Positions 1 through 11,589 of a stretch of DNA of 64,000 bases are shown here, piece by piece. Location: the NCBI RefSeq assembly GCF_029867415.1, contig NC_081183.1, positions 195,889,563 to 195,953,562 of the forward strand. Reading direction: 5' to 3'. A program made the position numbers and the translations under genes. This stretch comes from Vicia villosa. Lineage: Eukaryota; Streptophyta; Magnoliopsida; Fabales; Fabaceae. Numbering within the stretch: position 1 is the stretch's first letter; each line of letters begins with the position of its first letter. The notes beneath the pieces are model-generated. The model had not been told where the DNA came from. It ran no database searches and saw only the letters and a list, made by a program, of their open reading frames with translations.

Positions 1-1114
1 AAAAGAATAAGAATAACAATAATGGGGTGAAGAGATAGCGAGGAAGAAATATTAACTTAGACAAACTTTAAAGGTACAAACAAATAAGACAAGGAGAAAC
101 CACATAGAAGCTTAGAAACGACAAAGGAATGTCAAATCAGGAAAGTAGTGGTGGATGAACAAATTAAACAGTATCGCTTAAATATAAGGAAGAGCATATA
201 GAAATTTGCGAGAAGTAGAAAGCTTGAGTTAGAAAGTGAAAGAATTGTTCAAAGTAAGGGATCATCCTTATATAAGAAGACGAAAGCGATAAGTTTATGA
301 TCCATAATGAAGTAAGACTTAGAATATGAAATCAACAATGAAAAATCAACCTCAAAGTCGTAACGGCACTCGAGTACTCTGCAACTTTATACTATAGGGA
401 CCTAAAGCCATGCATTAACATAGCGTTACGGAACATTTCAATCACGAGGCTGAAATTTAATGCACATATTTCCAAGACTACCTACTCACATTCACCAAAC
501 TATTTCACTTCCACCTCGGCAAAGTAAAGGTTTGTTTGAGGAGCATAAGACAACAATTGAGGGCAGTCACACAACCTCAATCATTGCGCTACCAAGTAAC
601 AACAATGACTTATGGGACAATTGTTTCGAGCCAATCAAAGGTCTAGAGCGACAAACACAATTACGAAGGGTCAATCTAGAACTTCACCAAGTAGGACAAA
701 TGGACATGTGAAGCTTCCTTGAAACACGAGATACCTAATTCTAACCTCTTAAATGTTCCTTTGACGGGGACAGTTTCAATCACATGACATAAAAAGATTT
801 TGATGACATGTGTTATCTCATTTCATTCTCAAACTACATTTTAGAAACTTTACTTAGTTTAGTATTGAAGTGCTAATATTACAGATTATTCTCACTCATC
901 GTATTAAAAATTCCTGAAACGCATCGAAAGAACTCGTTCGTTTATCTTAAAACAAACTCAATCACATTAACAAATAAATATAGGTATTTTATAAATATTG
1001 AAAAAAAAAACATCATTATCTACTAATTATAATCATAATAAAAAATAAAATTAAAACTTCATTTATATTTATATGTAAAACAAATGAGATACATACTTAA
1101 CAAAATAACTTATA
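1..1114. other. Unassigned AT-rich intergenic DNA
   Basis: No gene is recognised here. An 83-codon open frame at 460-711 has no family resemblance that I can see, no splice context and low-complexity composition, so I do not call it. From about 960 on the sequence becomes very AT-rich. It may be decayed repeat DNA. Confidence 0.4.
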
Positions 1115-1120
1115 TTACAT

Positions 1121-1259
1121 GTACCATTAGTTGGTTCAATGGTTGTGACGTTGAACTTAATAGAGAGAATTACAGTTCGATTTCCGCAAATATAACCGGG
1201 AGAGGCTGAAATCACTAGACTATCCAATGAATCAATATTAGTGGTGAACCAAAAAAAAT
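1121..1259 (+). repeat. SINE-like (tRNA-derived) repeat
   Basis: The segment has a region resembling a pol III A box (around TTGGTTCAATGG, 1131-1142) and a B-box-like GTTCGATTTCC (about 1175-1185), and it ends in an A-run at 1251-1258. This layout fits a tRNA-related SINE. Similar 'accatt...ttcgatc/ttcc gcaa...' repeats are common in legume DNA, as I remember them. No target duplication was established. An LTR fragment is an alternative. Confidence 0.4.
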
Positions 1260-1539
1260 TAATTAAATTCAAAAACGAATATATATTAATTAATAAAATT
1301 GATTATTATAATAAAATTTAAATCAAATAAAATATTTGGTTGACAGTGTCAGTGCATCACTCATTTTCTCTAAAATTAATATAATATATTAAACACATAA
1401 TAATTAATAATAATAAGAAAAAAATTTATGAATTAAAATTTTTAGTGTTAGAAACAACTAATAAAAAAAGTTTTTAATTTTAATTAAAATTTAATTATTT
1501 TAATTGGATTTGTTGTAATTGAGTAGGAGAGAAAAAAAT

Positions 1540-1632
1540 TTATCAGCACAGTGCATAATTCGACACTCACTCATCTCTCCTGGGGTTCGCTGATTTTCTT
1601 TCCACAATACATTCTTCATACGTTTCGACGAG
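1540..1632 (+). other. Probable 5'UTR exon of the LIMYB-like gene
   Basis: A pyrimidine-rich stretch ends in GAG followed by a good splice donor (gtatgc, starting at 1633). The next plausible acceptor in front of the coding start is TTTGTGCAG ending at 3372. The inferred intron of about 1.74 kb holds a MITE and a LINE fragment. The exon start is a guess and no transcript supports it. Confidence 0.35.
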
Positions 1633-2215
1633 GTATGCAATTTCAAAACCTTCATTATTAGGGTTTAATGCCATCAAGATTATATTGTTTGGTTGAATAT
1701 TTAATTCCAGTTCAATATTCAGTAGCTTTTCTTTCAATTTTCACGTTTCGTTTGGCTGCAAATGTTAACACTAGTTAGTAATGTTAGTGTAGGAATTACC
1801 TATTGCACTTGGCACAAATTGTTACACATTTTGCGATTTCGATTCTAATTCGGAATTCCGTAATTGGTAGGGTTTATGTAAAATCCATTGTCAATGTTTC
1901 CCCTGTAGACATTGAATTGAGTAACTGATGATGATTGTCTAACTTGTTTTTTGAAATCACCATCCAAACTGCATTTGCTGCACTTAAAAATGAAGCTAGT
2001 AAATTGAGTAAATTTAATCGGGAAATTGGACGGCTTAACGTTCTGCATTCGATCAACATTTTTTTTTCTTTTTCTTCTTCTTCCAATGTATTAAGAGAGC
2101 ATGTTAACTTGCGTATTTGTATTTATTAACTGATTTGAGCCATGAAATGCAGAATAAAGGGAGTTCGCTGTTATAAACGAAAATGATTAGCGTGAGTTTA
2201 GTTGATAGATATAAA

Positions 2216-2504
2216 GGGCCTGTTTGGATTGGCTTATTTGAGTTTATCTTATGCCATAAGTTTTGTGACACTGTTTGAAAGAGTTTATTAAAACAGCTTA
2301 TAGCATTATTCATAAACTTTTTTGAGCATATTTTTATAAGTTCTCAAAGATTACTTATGAAAACAATTTATAGCATATATAAAAATAATTTAAATTTATT
2401 ATCCTTTGTTAGAAAAATAGCTTATGCAAGCTTTTTCATAAGTGCTTATTTTGATAAGCACTTGTGCTTTAAGCTCCAAATATGTTGTTTATCCAAACAG
2501 GCCT
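2216..2504. mobile_element. MITE with GGCCTGTTTGGAT terminal inverted repeats
   Basis: GGCCTGTTTGGAT at about 2217-2229 is matched by its inverse ATCCAAACAGGCC at 2491-2503. The interior (about 290 bp) is AT-rich, rich in 'cttat..ataag' motifs and without coding capacity. This fits a small non-autonomous DNA transposon. GGCCTGTTTGG ends are typical of Tourist/PIF-Harbinger-like MITEs, but I could not settle the target duplication, so the superfamily is open. It lies in the presumed 5'UTR intron of the LIMYB-like gene. Confidence 0.6.
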
Positions 2505-3098
2505 GTACCGTAGTACTGAATTAGGGTTTCTTTCCCCTCCCTTACACCTCCTGGTTTGATGTTTCCTGAAGATCTTTTTATATCATCAGATGTCTATTTC
2601 TCTTCATATAGTATAACAATTTCATGATATGAAGAAAAAGTTAGAAAATAGAAAACAAGCAAAGAGGATAAAGAAAAGTAATAAAAGACAAAAAAATGTG
2701 GAATTAAAGGTTGTAACTTGTAATCTCTTTCTTTTTATTTCCTCTCTATCTGCATAGTTAACTCGAGTGTAACAGATTATTTATGATGCAAGTTTCTGGG
2801 GGTTAAGTTCTCATTCATATTTGCACATAGTTGAACTCTTGAATCCTCCCTGACTGCTCATATCAGTCTTTATTATTTCTCTTTTTTCTTAAAATAATAG
2901 AGCTTGTCAATTTCTCTTGTTAAATAAAATATGGTGACAACTTTTGTTTTGGTTACTTTTGATTCCTCTTTTGTCTTAGTGCCCTATGAGATAGTTGTGA
3001 ATCTATGGTAAAAATGCAATTGTTAATCTTAACTTGGGTAAGGTAGTATAAGCTTTTTAGCGAACATTTTTTCTTCACTTTTAGAGAGAAGACCTATA

Positions 3099-3300
3099 GA
3101 TTCTGTAGTAAGGAGAGTAGATCAGATGGGGAGAAGTCAAACAACTAGAGGAAGAGAAAGACCTAGAAAGACTATAGAGGAAGTTATTACGAAAGATATC
3201 GAGATTAACGATTTGGATAGAAGCATGGCCCTAGATAGAACATTATGGCGAAAGTTGATCCATGTAGCGGGATAAGGCTTGGGTATTGCTGTTGTTGTTT
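3099..3300 (+). mobile_element. 3' end fragment of a plant LINE (L1-type) reverse-transcriptase ORF
   Basis: In frame from 3099 to the TAA at 3273-3275 the translation reads VRRVDQMGRSQT, then a RERPRKTIEEV stretch, and ends in LWRKLIHVAG. This is the familiar C-terminal tail of plant L1-type LINE polyproteins. After the stop comes a TTG/TTGTTG-rich end typical of these elements. Only about 60 codons remain, so it is a severely 5'-truncated, dead copy. It sits about 80 bp upstream of the coding exon of the LIMYB-like gene, within its presumed 5'UTR intron. Confidence 0.7.
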
Positions 3301-3381
3301 AGTGTAATAGTGCAAAGAGTGTTTTCAAGAGAACTTATTGAACAAATTATTAAATTTTAAGCATTTGTGCAGGTGGTGCAG

Positions 3382-4470
3382 ATGGAACATATGGAACATG
3401 AACCCAGTAATCAACCCAAGCAAGAGCGTTCGAGGACAAGATGGACAGCATTCCTTGACAAGATATTTGCAGACTTGGTTGTCAAGCAGATTCAACTTGG
3501 GAACAGACAAAACGATGTTTTTGACAAGAAAACGTGGAATCACATTCGTGATGAGTTTAATAAGCAAGCCGGCCTTAATTTCAACAATAATCAACTGAGA
3601 AAACATCTAGATGTTCTTCGAACACGCTTTAATAATTTGAAAGCTACTAATGATCAAAATAATGGCTTTGTAATAGATGATCCCCTTTACATCGGCTTTG
3701 ATCAGTGGGAAGACATCGGGGTAAGTAAAGTTCTTTTATGATAATATTTTCCTTATGCATGTAATGTCAGCAGTTTATCATCTCATGAACGATTGCGATT
3801 ACTTATATTACTCTCTAAATTGATTTGTTTACTTTAGAAGAGTCAAATCCAATTTTAATACGAATTTGTTAAGCTTCCTGTGCAGACACAGCCTAGGAAT
3901 GAGACAGTTAAGGGGAAAGATTGTCCGATATATGAGCAGCTCTGTTCAATATTCACAGACTCGCCCGCAGATGGGAAATACGCCCAATCTAGTCATTATG
4001 AAGAGTTAGATAAAACTGTCGGTATCGATGCTAATGGCTTGACTTCGTGTCCAGAAATTGGTGTCTCTCATTATGAGAATCCATCATCCTCAAAGTCCGT
4101 TCCAGGGAATATCTCAAATGTTGAGAAAGTGACAAAAAATTGTCTTGATAGGAAAAGGAAACGTCCTAATGAAACACAAACTACTAGTCTGGATCAAGAC
4201 ACATGCAATGCTATGGCAGAAGCCTTGTTACAAATGGTTTCAGTTTCAAGGTTAAAGGCAGTTGTTTCAAGTGTTAGTGATGATAAATTTTCCATAACAA
4301 ATTGCATCAAGGCTCTGGATGAAATACAAGGCATTGATCAACATCTTTACTTTTCTGCACTGGATCTCTTTGAGGACCCCAATTTAAGAGAGATATTCAT
4401 TTCGTTAAAAAGTGTCAAGATTAGGCTGGCATGGTTGCAAGGAAAATGCAGTAAAAGTTCCATCCGTTAG
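3382..4470 (+). CDS. Myb/SANT-like DNA-binding domain protein (LIMYB-like)
   Basis: Coding exons 3382-3720 and 3886-4470 join in phase 0 across a 165-bp GT-AG intron (donor gtaagt, acceptor tgtgcag), giving 307 aa. The start is the first ATG after a likely acceptor at 3372; a second Met lies three codons on. Residues about 18-112 form a Myb/SANT-like domain (PF12776 type): RTRW opens it, followed by the conserved TWNHIRDEFN and LRKHLDVLRTRFNNLK blocks, and it ends near QWEDIG. The C-terminal half has the CPIYEQLCSIF motif found in L10-interacting MYB-domain (LIMYB)-like proteins, a basic RKRKRP stretch at the end of a linker, and a predicted helical tail. The family belongs to plant nuclear DNA-binding proteins and is related to transposase-derived domains; LIMYB acts with NIK1 in antiviral translational repression. 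Whether this copy does so is not shown. No breaks are seen. Confidence 0.85.
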
Positions 4471-5438
4471 TTTATACTTATGCCATTTTGAAGTTGGCTT
4501 CATTTACTTAGGCTATAGACTTAGTAAACCCTTCTTTTTGTTTTGCTGTAAGTAATTTTGTTTTAGTTTTTGCAAATTTTCTCAACTCCTTACAAGAGCC
4601 ATTTCATCTGAACATGATTGTTATAGTTATTTCTCCAGATATGATGTTGAGGATCCATTTTATCTACATGTATCTTCGACCCCTTTTAATTAAATGTAAA
4701 CAAGTGGTATCTTGCATTTTATATCGAACCTTTAGATTTTATTTTGTATTCTTTTTAATTCTATAGCCTTCCGAGCATAAGGCAAAGTAATTTTCTTTCA
4801 GAAATAGTTGATCTGTAATGACAAAGATGGTGGCAAAGAAAAAGACTTCTGCCTAGTTCATTCTTCTTTAAGAAAGGAAAGAGTATACAGCATGATACTT
4901 ATGGTTTAGTTACTTGCATATCAAGGCATCTTTTCTTTACTAATAAAAGGCTTAATTTTCACTTTTCACCAGCATGGGTGCTAGACAAGTTTTCACTTCT
5001 CACTCAACAGACCAATTATGCTTCTAGTATTGTTGTTACAATGACTATACAAAATTGGAACCAATAACCTTGAGTAATTCGGTGAAACTTCTCACCCTAT
5101 GCAGACTACTAAAGCTTATCATCCTTCTAATATTGTTTAAGTAATAAATAAAAACAGAAACAGAACTAACATCAATGAAACTAATTTAAGCATAGTATCT
5201 TGGGGGCCATTCTTTACAAATGGATATTTAATATATAATGTTTACAAATACCAAAATTTTACAAAGATAGGTCATGGAAGGGAGTGGCCTAATATCACTG
5301 GTTAAAATGCAAACCAAATGAAAACATCAACATGATTCTCTTAGTTGTATTTGGTGTATACAGAGATCAAAGAAATTGAATGAGTACAATAACATCGCGA
5401 TTAAATCCAAAATCACCACCTCTCAATCTTAGCTTGTC
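4471..5438. other. Convergent intergenic region
   Basis: This is the space between the 3' ends of the LIMYB-like gene (+) and LQY1 (-). It should contain both 3'UTRs and poly(A) sites. No repeats with clear ends and no further genes were recognised. Confidence 0.5.
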
Positions 5439-7149
5439 TCAGTCATCATCCTTGAACTCTCTGATCAAATATTAAATACAGAGCAGTGTTAACAATTTTC
5501 ACGTCTTTTCCAAAATTATCATAGTATATACATAATGAGGAGAAAAACTGAACTGCAGAATCCTATACGTACCTACGGTCAAGGTATCGAGGTTGAATTC
5601 CTGAACCTTGACAAGTTGTGCATGTCAGTGAACCAGCACCATCACAGTTTATACAACGAGAAACCTCCGTCTCAGCTCCACCAAGTTCAACTGTCACATT
5701 GCCAGTTCCCAAACAAAATCTGCATTTCTCTGGCGAAAATGTAACATTTTCATACTTAAGATTGGTAAAAAAAATTATCAACCTAATATGGAATTGAACA
5801 GATTACATTCACAGCCAAATGCCTGCTAGTAACCAGCACCGAGCAAAAAGATGCAACCAGACATATTCATAGGCATCACAAAAAGTTTCAACAAAAACAA
5901 AATTGTAACTTATCATAACATTCAACAAACACTTATCCATAAACACTATGTGTATGAACAATGTTTTACGAATCCCAGTTTGAACAATCATTGGTCAGAC
6001 TTCACTTACCTTCCGACCAGGTCTTTTTTCCCTAAAATCTGGAGGGTGAAGACAAAAAATAACACTACCTATAAGAAAACCTATCCATGAACACTACTTA
6101 TAAGCTTATATGAATTTTTTGTCCTATGTCAAGAATCATAGACATATCTAATTGAGAAGTTCCATTGGATTCGAAGCTAATCCATACGCTATCCTTACTC
6201 TACATTCTATAACTAGTAACTACAACAACTCCAAATTAGTTTGTGACATGCCTCAATCAATAATGCTCCATTCCATGGTTTTAAATGCGGTCCGCTTGTG
6301 GACGCAATATTGTTGATGCGGTAGTCTCCACTGCATCAGACCGCAATAGCGGTGTGATTTAAAATCAGGCATCTGGCCACATTAGGAACCACATCACACA
6401 ACTTCTTCAAGTATTTTCATCAAAAACTCAAAATTACAGAACTCCAAAACTCAATTTTATGAAAAATATTAACATTCAACATTGTATTTCAAACACCTCC
6501 CAATCAAAGTTCACGCTGCAACTGTCGCAATGCACATTGTAGTGCAATTGCATCCGCAACCACAATTTAAAACTATACTCTATTCATTAAATTTTTCCCT
6601 AATATAGTCAAAATATCAAACTATAGAGTATAAAGTGTGATGATGAATTGGAAGAGAAAGGTTCTACTTACGAGCTCCAGATCCATTGCATGGAAAGCAT
6701 GGCTGTGTGTTATCTCTCTTAGCCTGCAACAAATAGATAAATAAATAAGATACTAATATTAACCCAAAACATTAATCAACAAATGATACTAAAAGGTAAA
6801 AACACTTGACTGCATTATCAATTTGTGTTTCATAGAACACTGGAATGCCAATTCCAACAGCCACACTCAAAACACCAACAGTTATAGCTATAACCTGAAA
6901 TGAAAGAAGAAAAAAAGCATTCATAACTCAAAATAATAAATAATTATAACAAAGAATGAAAGATAATGAAGAAGAAAAAGGAGGGAATGAATGAAAAACC
7001 GTGTTTTGATCAAGTTCAAGAGCTCTAATACGTGGATAAAATGTAGGTTTTGGTTGAATAATGATATTTCTAGAGGATGGAGTGGGAGAGAAAGATTTAA
7101 GAGGGGAAGAAAGAAAAGAGGAACGGAAGTGAGGGAGAGAAAGAGTCAT
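5439..7149 (-). CDS. LQY1: LQY1-type thylakoid zinc-finger protein (PSII repair, protein disulfide isomerase activity)
   Basis: Five exons (minus strand: 7149-7000, 6894-6811, 6723-6672, 5729-5573, 5460-5439), all with GT-AG introns and matching phases, give 154 aa, the length I recall for Arabidopsis LQY1. Residues 1 to about 42 are Ser/Pro-rich and basic and act as a chloroplast transit peptide. Residues about 51-71 (starting VIAITVGVLSVAVGIGIP) form one membrane segment. Then come four CxxCxGxG zinc-binding motifs of the DnaJ cysteine-rich type: CFPCNGSG, CRFCLGTG, CINCDGAG and CTTCQGSG. The protein ends YLDRREFKDDD. There is no J domain, so it is not a DnaJ co-chaperone. In Arabidopsis LQY1 is a thylakoid protein with disulfide isomerase activity that binds PSII cores and helps repair them under high light. 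All eight cysteines are present and the gene looks intact. The 942-bp third intron holds a MITE. Confidence 0.95.
6274..6575. mobile_element. MITE in LQY1 intron 3 (imperfect TIRs)
   Basis: The left end ATGGTTTTAAATGCGGTCCGC (about 6275-6295) pairs imperfectly with the inverse of the right end (gcatccgcaaccacaatttaaaac, 6550-6573). The inside is rich in 'gcggt/accgc' words. Such 'ggttttaaattgcggt' elements are common in legume introns. No clean target duplication was found. It lies away from the splice sites and probably does not disturb LQY1. Confidence 0.5.
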
Positions 7150-7303
7150 TTTTGAATGCTTTCAACTTCAACTAAGAGTTGAATGAATGAATGAATGTTA
7201 GAGATGTTGTTGTGATGAGGGAATGAAATGAAACTCCAAACATCATCCATTCAGTGGTGTTCTCTCTGGAGATGTCACAACCACATTGTCATGCTTTCAT
7301 CTT

Positions 7304-7311
7304 CCACGTGG
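7304..7311. promoter_or_regulatory. G-box (CCACGTGG) upstream of LQY1
   Basis: A perfect palindromic CCACGTGG lies 155 bp upstream of the LQY1 start codon. G-boxes bind bZIP and bHLH factors (HY5, PIFs) and are common in light-regulated photosynthesis genes, which fits the function of LQY1. Binding is inferred from the motif and its position only. Confidence 0.6.
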
Positions 7312-7399
7312 CACCATTGTGTGTGTTTTTTTCATTTCTTTTTTTACTTTCCTTTTGTTTGTCTAGATTTACCTTAATCTTTCACATTTTTTTATAATA

Positions 7400-8110
7400 G
7401 TCAAAATGTTCTTGTTAAAATTTAACTAAAAAAACAATTAAACAAAAATTTGATATAAGCAAAAAAAATTTCTATGTATTTTTATTGGGGTTTTTTTTTA
7501 AAAAGTAATTTAACACTCCAAAATTTAGTATGTATTTTATAAATTTTTCTTAAAATATGATAATTCATTTATGATTAAAAAAAACAGAAACTAAAATGAA
7601 TTTTTTTTAAAAATCCAGTAAAAATTCGTAGATTTTTAAAAAATCTAATTGTGTAACTAAAAAATATGATAAAAAATCATAAATTTTTTTAAAATTTTGG
7701 TAAAAACTCATTTTTTGAAAAATCTGATAAAAATTTCTAGACTTTTTGAAAAATCTAGTAAAAATTTATAGATTTCCAAAAAATCTGATAGTATATTTGA
7801 AAAATTTGATAAAAGTTTACAGAATTTGGAAAATTTGGTAGTGTATTTGAAAAATCATGTAATTCAAATTCGATAAATTTTGAAAAATCCAATAAAAACT
7901 TATAAGATTCTAAAACTCATACAATACTCAAAAATCCTGTAAAAACTCAAGAATATCTCCAAAAATTCACTAAAAATTCACAAAATTTTTAATAATTAAG
8001 AAAACACACTATTTTTTAAAAATGTAAAAAATCACAAAGGACACTATTGTAAAAATACACTATTTTTAAAAAACGTAAAAAAATTACAAAGGATAAAATT
8101 ACGTTAGTTA
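7400..8110. repeat. AT-rich degenerate repeat tract
   Basis: Variants of 'gaaaaatctgataaaaatttctagatttt' recur about every 30-40 bp between about 7610 and 8000, with heavy decay. The tract looks like an old minisatellite or expanded low-complexity DNA. No coding potential is seen. Confidence 0.4.
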
Positions 8111-8399
8111 AGAAAGTTGGTTAGAGTATTAAATTTATCGACTATTTGTATAATTTTACAAAATTTATCCTTAAGAGAGAGAAATAATTGATTTTTATAC
8201 ATGTGTATTTATAATTGATTGCAGAAAAAGATGTGATATACTTAGGATATGGATACCAAAAAAGCAATTTGGATAATATGGATTTGAAACGAATATGGGT
8301 ATGATAGATAACAAATGAAAATAAAACCATACCAAATCTAATGGCATGAATCAAATGGAAGGGTCAAAATCGGGTATGACACATATCAACACAAACCAA

Positions 8400-9840
8400 A
8401 CAATAAAGGGGTGATAATACGCCCAAATATATTAATGTGTAAATGAATGCAATGGTAGCTCAAATAACACAATCAACGACACACATTTCAATTAAACAGT
8501 ACAATCATCAATTCACATAGCCTTTATGTATGCAATGTGACTCACAATTCGACTCTATGCATGTGGTACCGATTTCAACATCAGAGGTTTGTTACTGATC
8601 TCATCCACTCAACAATAGTTCCTCATTCGAACCGGATCCCCACTTTTAAACCTCGGGTCCCCACTTTTGAACCCTTGACTCGCCTCTTTCAACAATGACA
8701 CCAAATGATGCATGTGATACAAAGTAATGCAACAACAACACCTATGGTTTCACTTCTAACCATAAAGGACATGTAATACAACATTCACAACAGATCCTTA
8801 TGAACTACCCACTTCAACATAATCAATTATAATTACCTTAACAATACATAATTATAATCACAATATCACACTGCTTAAACATATTCACAATTCATCATTT
8901 GAAATTATGCAATTAATTCAAGTATTATTTCATCATCAAAATAATGCAACTTAATTAATTTCATCAAATACACCAAAACAACCGTGAAACATCAACTACA
9001 CGACCGTCACCTAGCCCGTCACGCTCTGCTCTCACAAAACCGTCATGTGGGTGATCATCAGCAGAGAATTTCTGTTAGGGGACCATGACGGTCAAACCGT
9101 CACCCAGCTGACGACCGTCAACTGTCTTTGACGCATGACAGTCAGCCTGTCACGTTCGTGACGACCGTCACACTATTACAGAAATCATAAACTACATTTT
9201 CACCATTAGAGTTCATAAAACTCAATACACAACAATGGTGTTCATACTATTCAGATTCACACTCATTCAACAAGTATAAAGTGCAACAACACATAAAGCA
9301 CGAATTTCATATTACATAAATTGGTTATCACAGATTTCACACGATCACACTCAAAAATTCATCAAACACAACAATGGAGAAAAAATCTAGAGGAGGGCGA
9401 GGATACCTCTCTACCATTCATGTAATAACACCTATATTAAAGTAGTCCCCCTACCTGAATTTTTGGCAACTAAACAAATTTGGTTATGGTATTCTTCTTC
9501 TCCCTCGAGCCTTTGTTCTCAATCTCCCACTCTTGTCCAACTTTCTCATTTCTCACCACTTACCCCCACATTTTCACTATTACTAGTTTTCACCCCATTC
9601 TCACAATTCCACTATTTTGTATTTTATTAATTATTTTAATCATTTTAAATTAACTAAAATTCTAACTAATTCCTACTACTCTCTAACACTCCCACAAAAT
9701 TATCCACAATTGTCAAATAATCTCATCTTACATGTTATCACCAAACTAAATAATTTAAAAGCATTTTAAATCACTTAAACAATTTATATAAAAGCAACAA
9801 AATTTAATTAAATGAGGCAACATCATCCAAATTGTTAGTC
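8400..9840. repeat. Probable LTR-retrotransposon-derived non-coding DNA
   Basis: The region is C/A-rich with phrases such as 'gaaccggatccccactttt' that I associate with legume LTR repeats, and it carries the ACCGTCA motif cluster at 9002-9175. No LTR ends, primer site or coding domain could be fixed, so the assignment rests on composition and likeness. Confidence 0.35.
9002..9175. repeat. Cluster of ACCGTCA / TGACGGT motifs
   Basis: Within about 170 bp the core CCGTCA occurs six times exactly, five on the plus strand and one inverted (the inverse copy sits in ATGACGGTC). One-base variants (CCCGTCAC, CCTGTCAC, ACAGTCAG) also occur. Interspersed are CAGAA/TTCTG words. Surrounding DNA is AT-rich and almost free of CpG. 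Confidence 0.65.
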
Positions 9841-10001
9841 ATCTCCTCAAATAGAAGATAAAAGAAAAATGTCTCCTTGTACCATCACTCAACAAAGGCC
9901 GAAACATCTGCTCAGAATTCGAAACATCTGAAAACTTGTTCAACTTTGACGTGTGATATGTCACCTTCAGTGTCGGATTGTCCTGTAACAAACGAAATTA
10001 C

Positions 10002-10160
10002 TTGTATATTAGCTAAGGAGCGAGTCACTGTCTCTATATCTTTAGAAGAGACACCAGTAATCTCTGTTTTGTAGTCTATGATTGGTTTCTCCGGTTTAAC
10101 AAGTTGGTGTAGTTTAAGCTGAAAAGTTGTAAATTTATCAGTCTTACAGAAGCTAAATCT
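10002..10160 (-). pseudogene. Isolated exon-like fragment of a DEDDh RNA exonuclease (SDN/REXO-like)
   Basis: Read on the minus strand, the segment encodes LVKPEKPIIDYKTEITGVS followed by a stretch ending RSLANIQ. This resembles the exonuclease domain of plant SMALL RNA DEGRADING NUCLEASE and animal REXO proteins, in which a 'VKP..PIVDY.T..(T/S)GV' block follows the first catalytic DxE. It ends at a plausible splice donor (gtaatt). The upstream limit is uncertain. I see neither the catalytic DxE/D/HxxD blocks nor neighbouring exons within several kb, so it is probably a captured or leftover gene piece rather than a gene. Confidence 0.45.
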
Positions 10161-10211
10161 ATGGGTTGGTATGGAAGAAGGGAACTGACAAGTAAAAGGA
10201 AGAAGCAGCAT

Positions 10212-11589
10212 AAATTATCAACCTTCTTCTGTGTTATTTTCTAAAGCATCCTAAATTTCTGTAGGCACTTAATGGCATCTTCATGCAGACAAGAATAGAA
10301 AGGCCAATGCACATATTTATGATGAGTATTTCACAAGTCAAACAGTCACATTTAAGCCGTGTGCTTAGTAGGATCACGCATAAAAGAAGATTAATTAAGA
10401 TTTTTTAACTATTCGACTTTGAAATTGAAAATCATCAGTCACAAAACACAGAAGAAAGTAATAGTATACGATGTCTTTGCTAAATTTAAGAGATTATATG
10501 CATCATGCAATTATCAGATGTGGTTTCTTGAACTTTAGGTTCTCCATTCAAAGTCACAAATATAATTTCTTTTATCATTATAGCACAAGTGTGAGGTGAG
10601 GAAATCTCAGACGAGGTCTCAGGATAACTCAATTTCTCCTTCTATGAGTTGTAACTTTGCTAAGGATACCTTCTAAACTGTTTCAAAAAAATTGCTGTCA
10701 ACAGATTCCAAGGATTTGGAGCAAGGTTATGAACAGAATATCTCCAACTGCCTGCTCAAATGGCTTGTATCTGTGGAAATTCAAAGCAAAGATACACCAT
10801 AGTTGATTGAGATGCATAGCAGACACACTCACAATCTGATTATGCATACAGACACACTCGCACTATAATATAAACTGCTTTGCGACCTAATACACAACTT
10901 TACATTTGCACAATACAATGCCTAACAGATCTACAAAGTATTTTGATGAGGATTTAGGTCATCAACAACATACAATTGTTCCCTAAACCATAGTTTTACA
11001 TTCTACAGATGTTACTAGCTCTATCACTGATGCCACCAATTAATACATGGTACGAACAAACTGGTAATTTTTGTGGAAACTAATATCCTAAAAAACTAAA
11101 CAAACAGGATAAAAGCTTGATTAGTTGATAAGACATGAATCAATAGGTCAGCTCATTATCAATGAGAATCATCTTGAACTAAGCACAAAGTTAAAAAAAT
11201 GTACTCAATTGAATTCATAAAATCATCCGATGCATCATAGTCGCGTTGATCCAAAATCTAGCTTTCTCACCTGTGAAATCTATTTATAATAAATAAAGCA
11301 CAGCGTCTGCTAAACTTAAATGAATCACAAAATTCATCAAGTTACAACTAATGTAAACTTGTGTACAGAACAAACTTTTCTGCCAGGTGTGATTGGGGGA
11401 GTAAAAGTCGGTCAAAAATTAAGAATGTATATTTAAAATGGAACTTTATGCATCATAATTTAAGTCTTAAGAGCAACACCAACAAAAATATGTCCAAAAT
11501 TTCATTTAATTCATAAATATAAGCACAAGAGTTACATTTAATACTAAATACAACATAAATTGTATCAACAACCTTGCATTAAGAGAAAC
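10212..11589. other. Intergenic DNA downstream of the DEAH helicase
   Basis: This stretch should contain the helicase 3'UTR at its right end (about 11400-11589). No other gene, LTR end or clear repeat was recognised. No oligo(A) tract that would mark the 3' end of a retrocopy is obvious next to the stop codon. Confidence 0.4.

Noticed and set aside
460..711. 83-codon open frame
   Set aside because: No recognisable family, no splice or promoter context, and a length expected by chance.
1340..1575. Possible MITE with GACAGTGTCAGTGCAT / GTGCACTGTCGAAT-like ends
   Set aside because: The inverted match is weak and interrupted, and no target duplication was found.
5439..7149. DnaJ/Hsp40 co-chaperone for the four CxxCxGxG motifs
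   Set aside because: There is no J domain. The 154-aa length, membrane segment and FKDDD end match LQY1.
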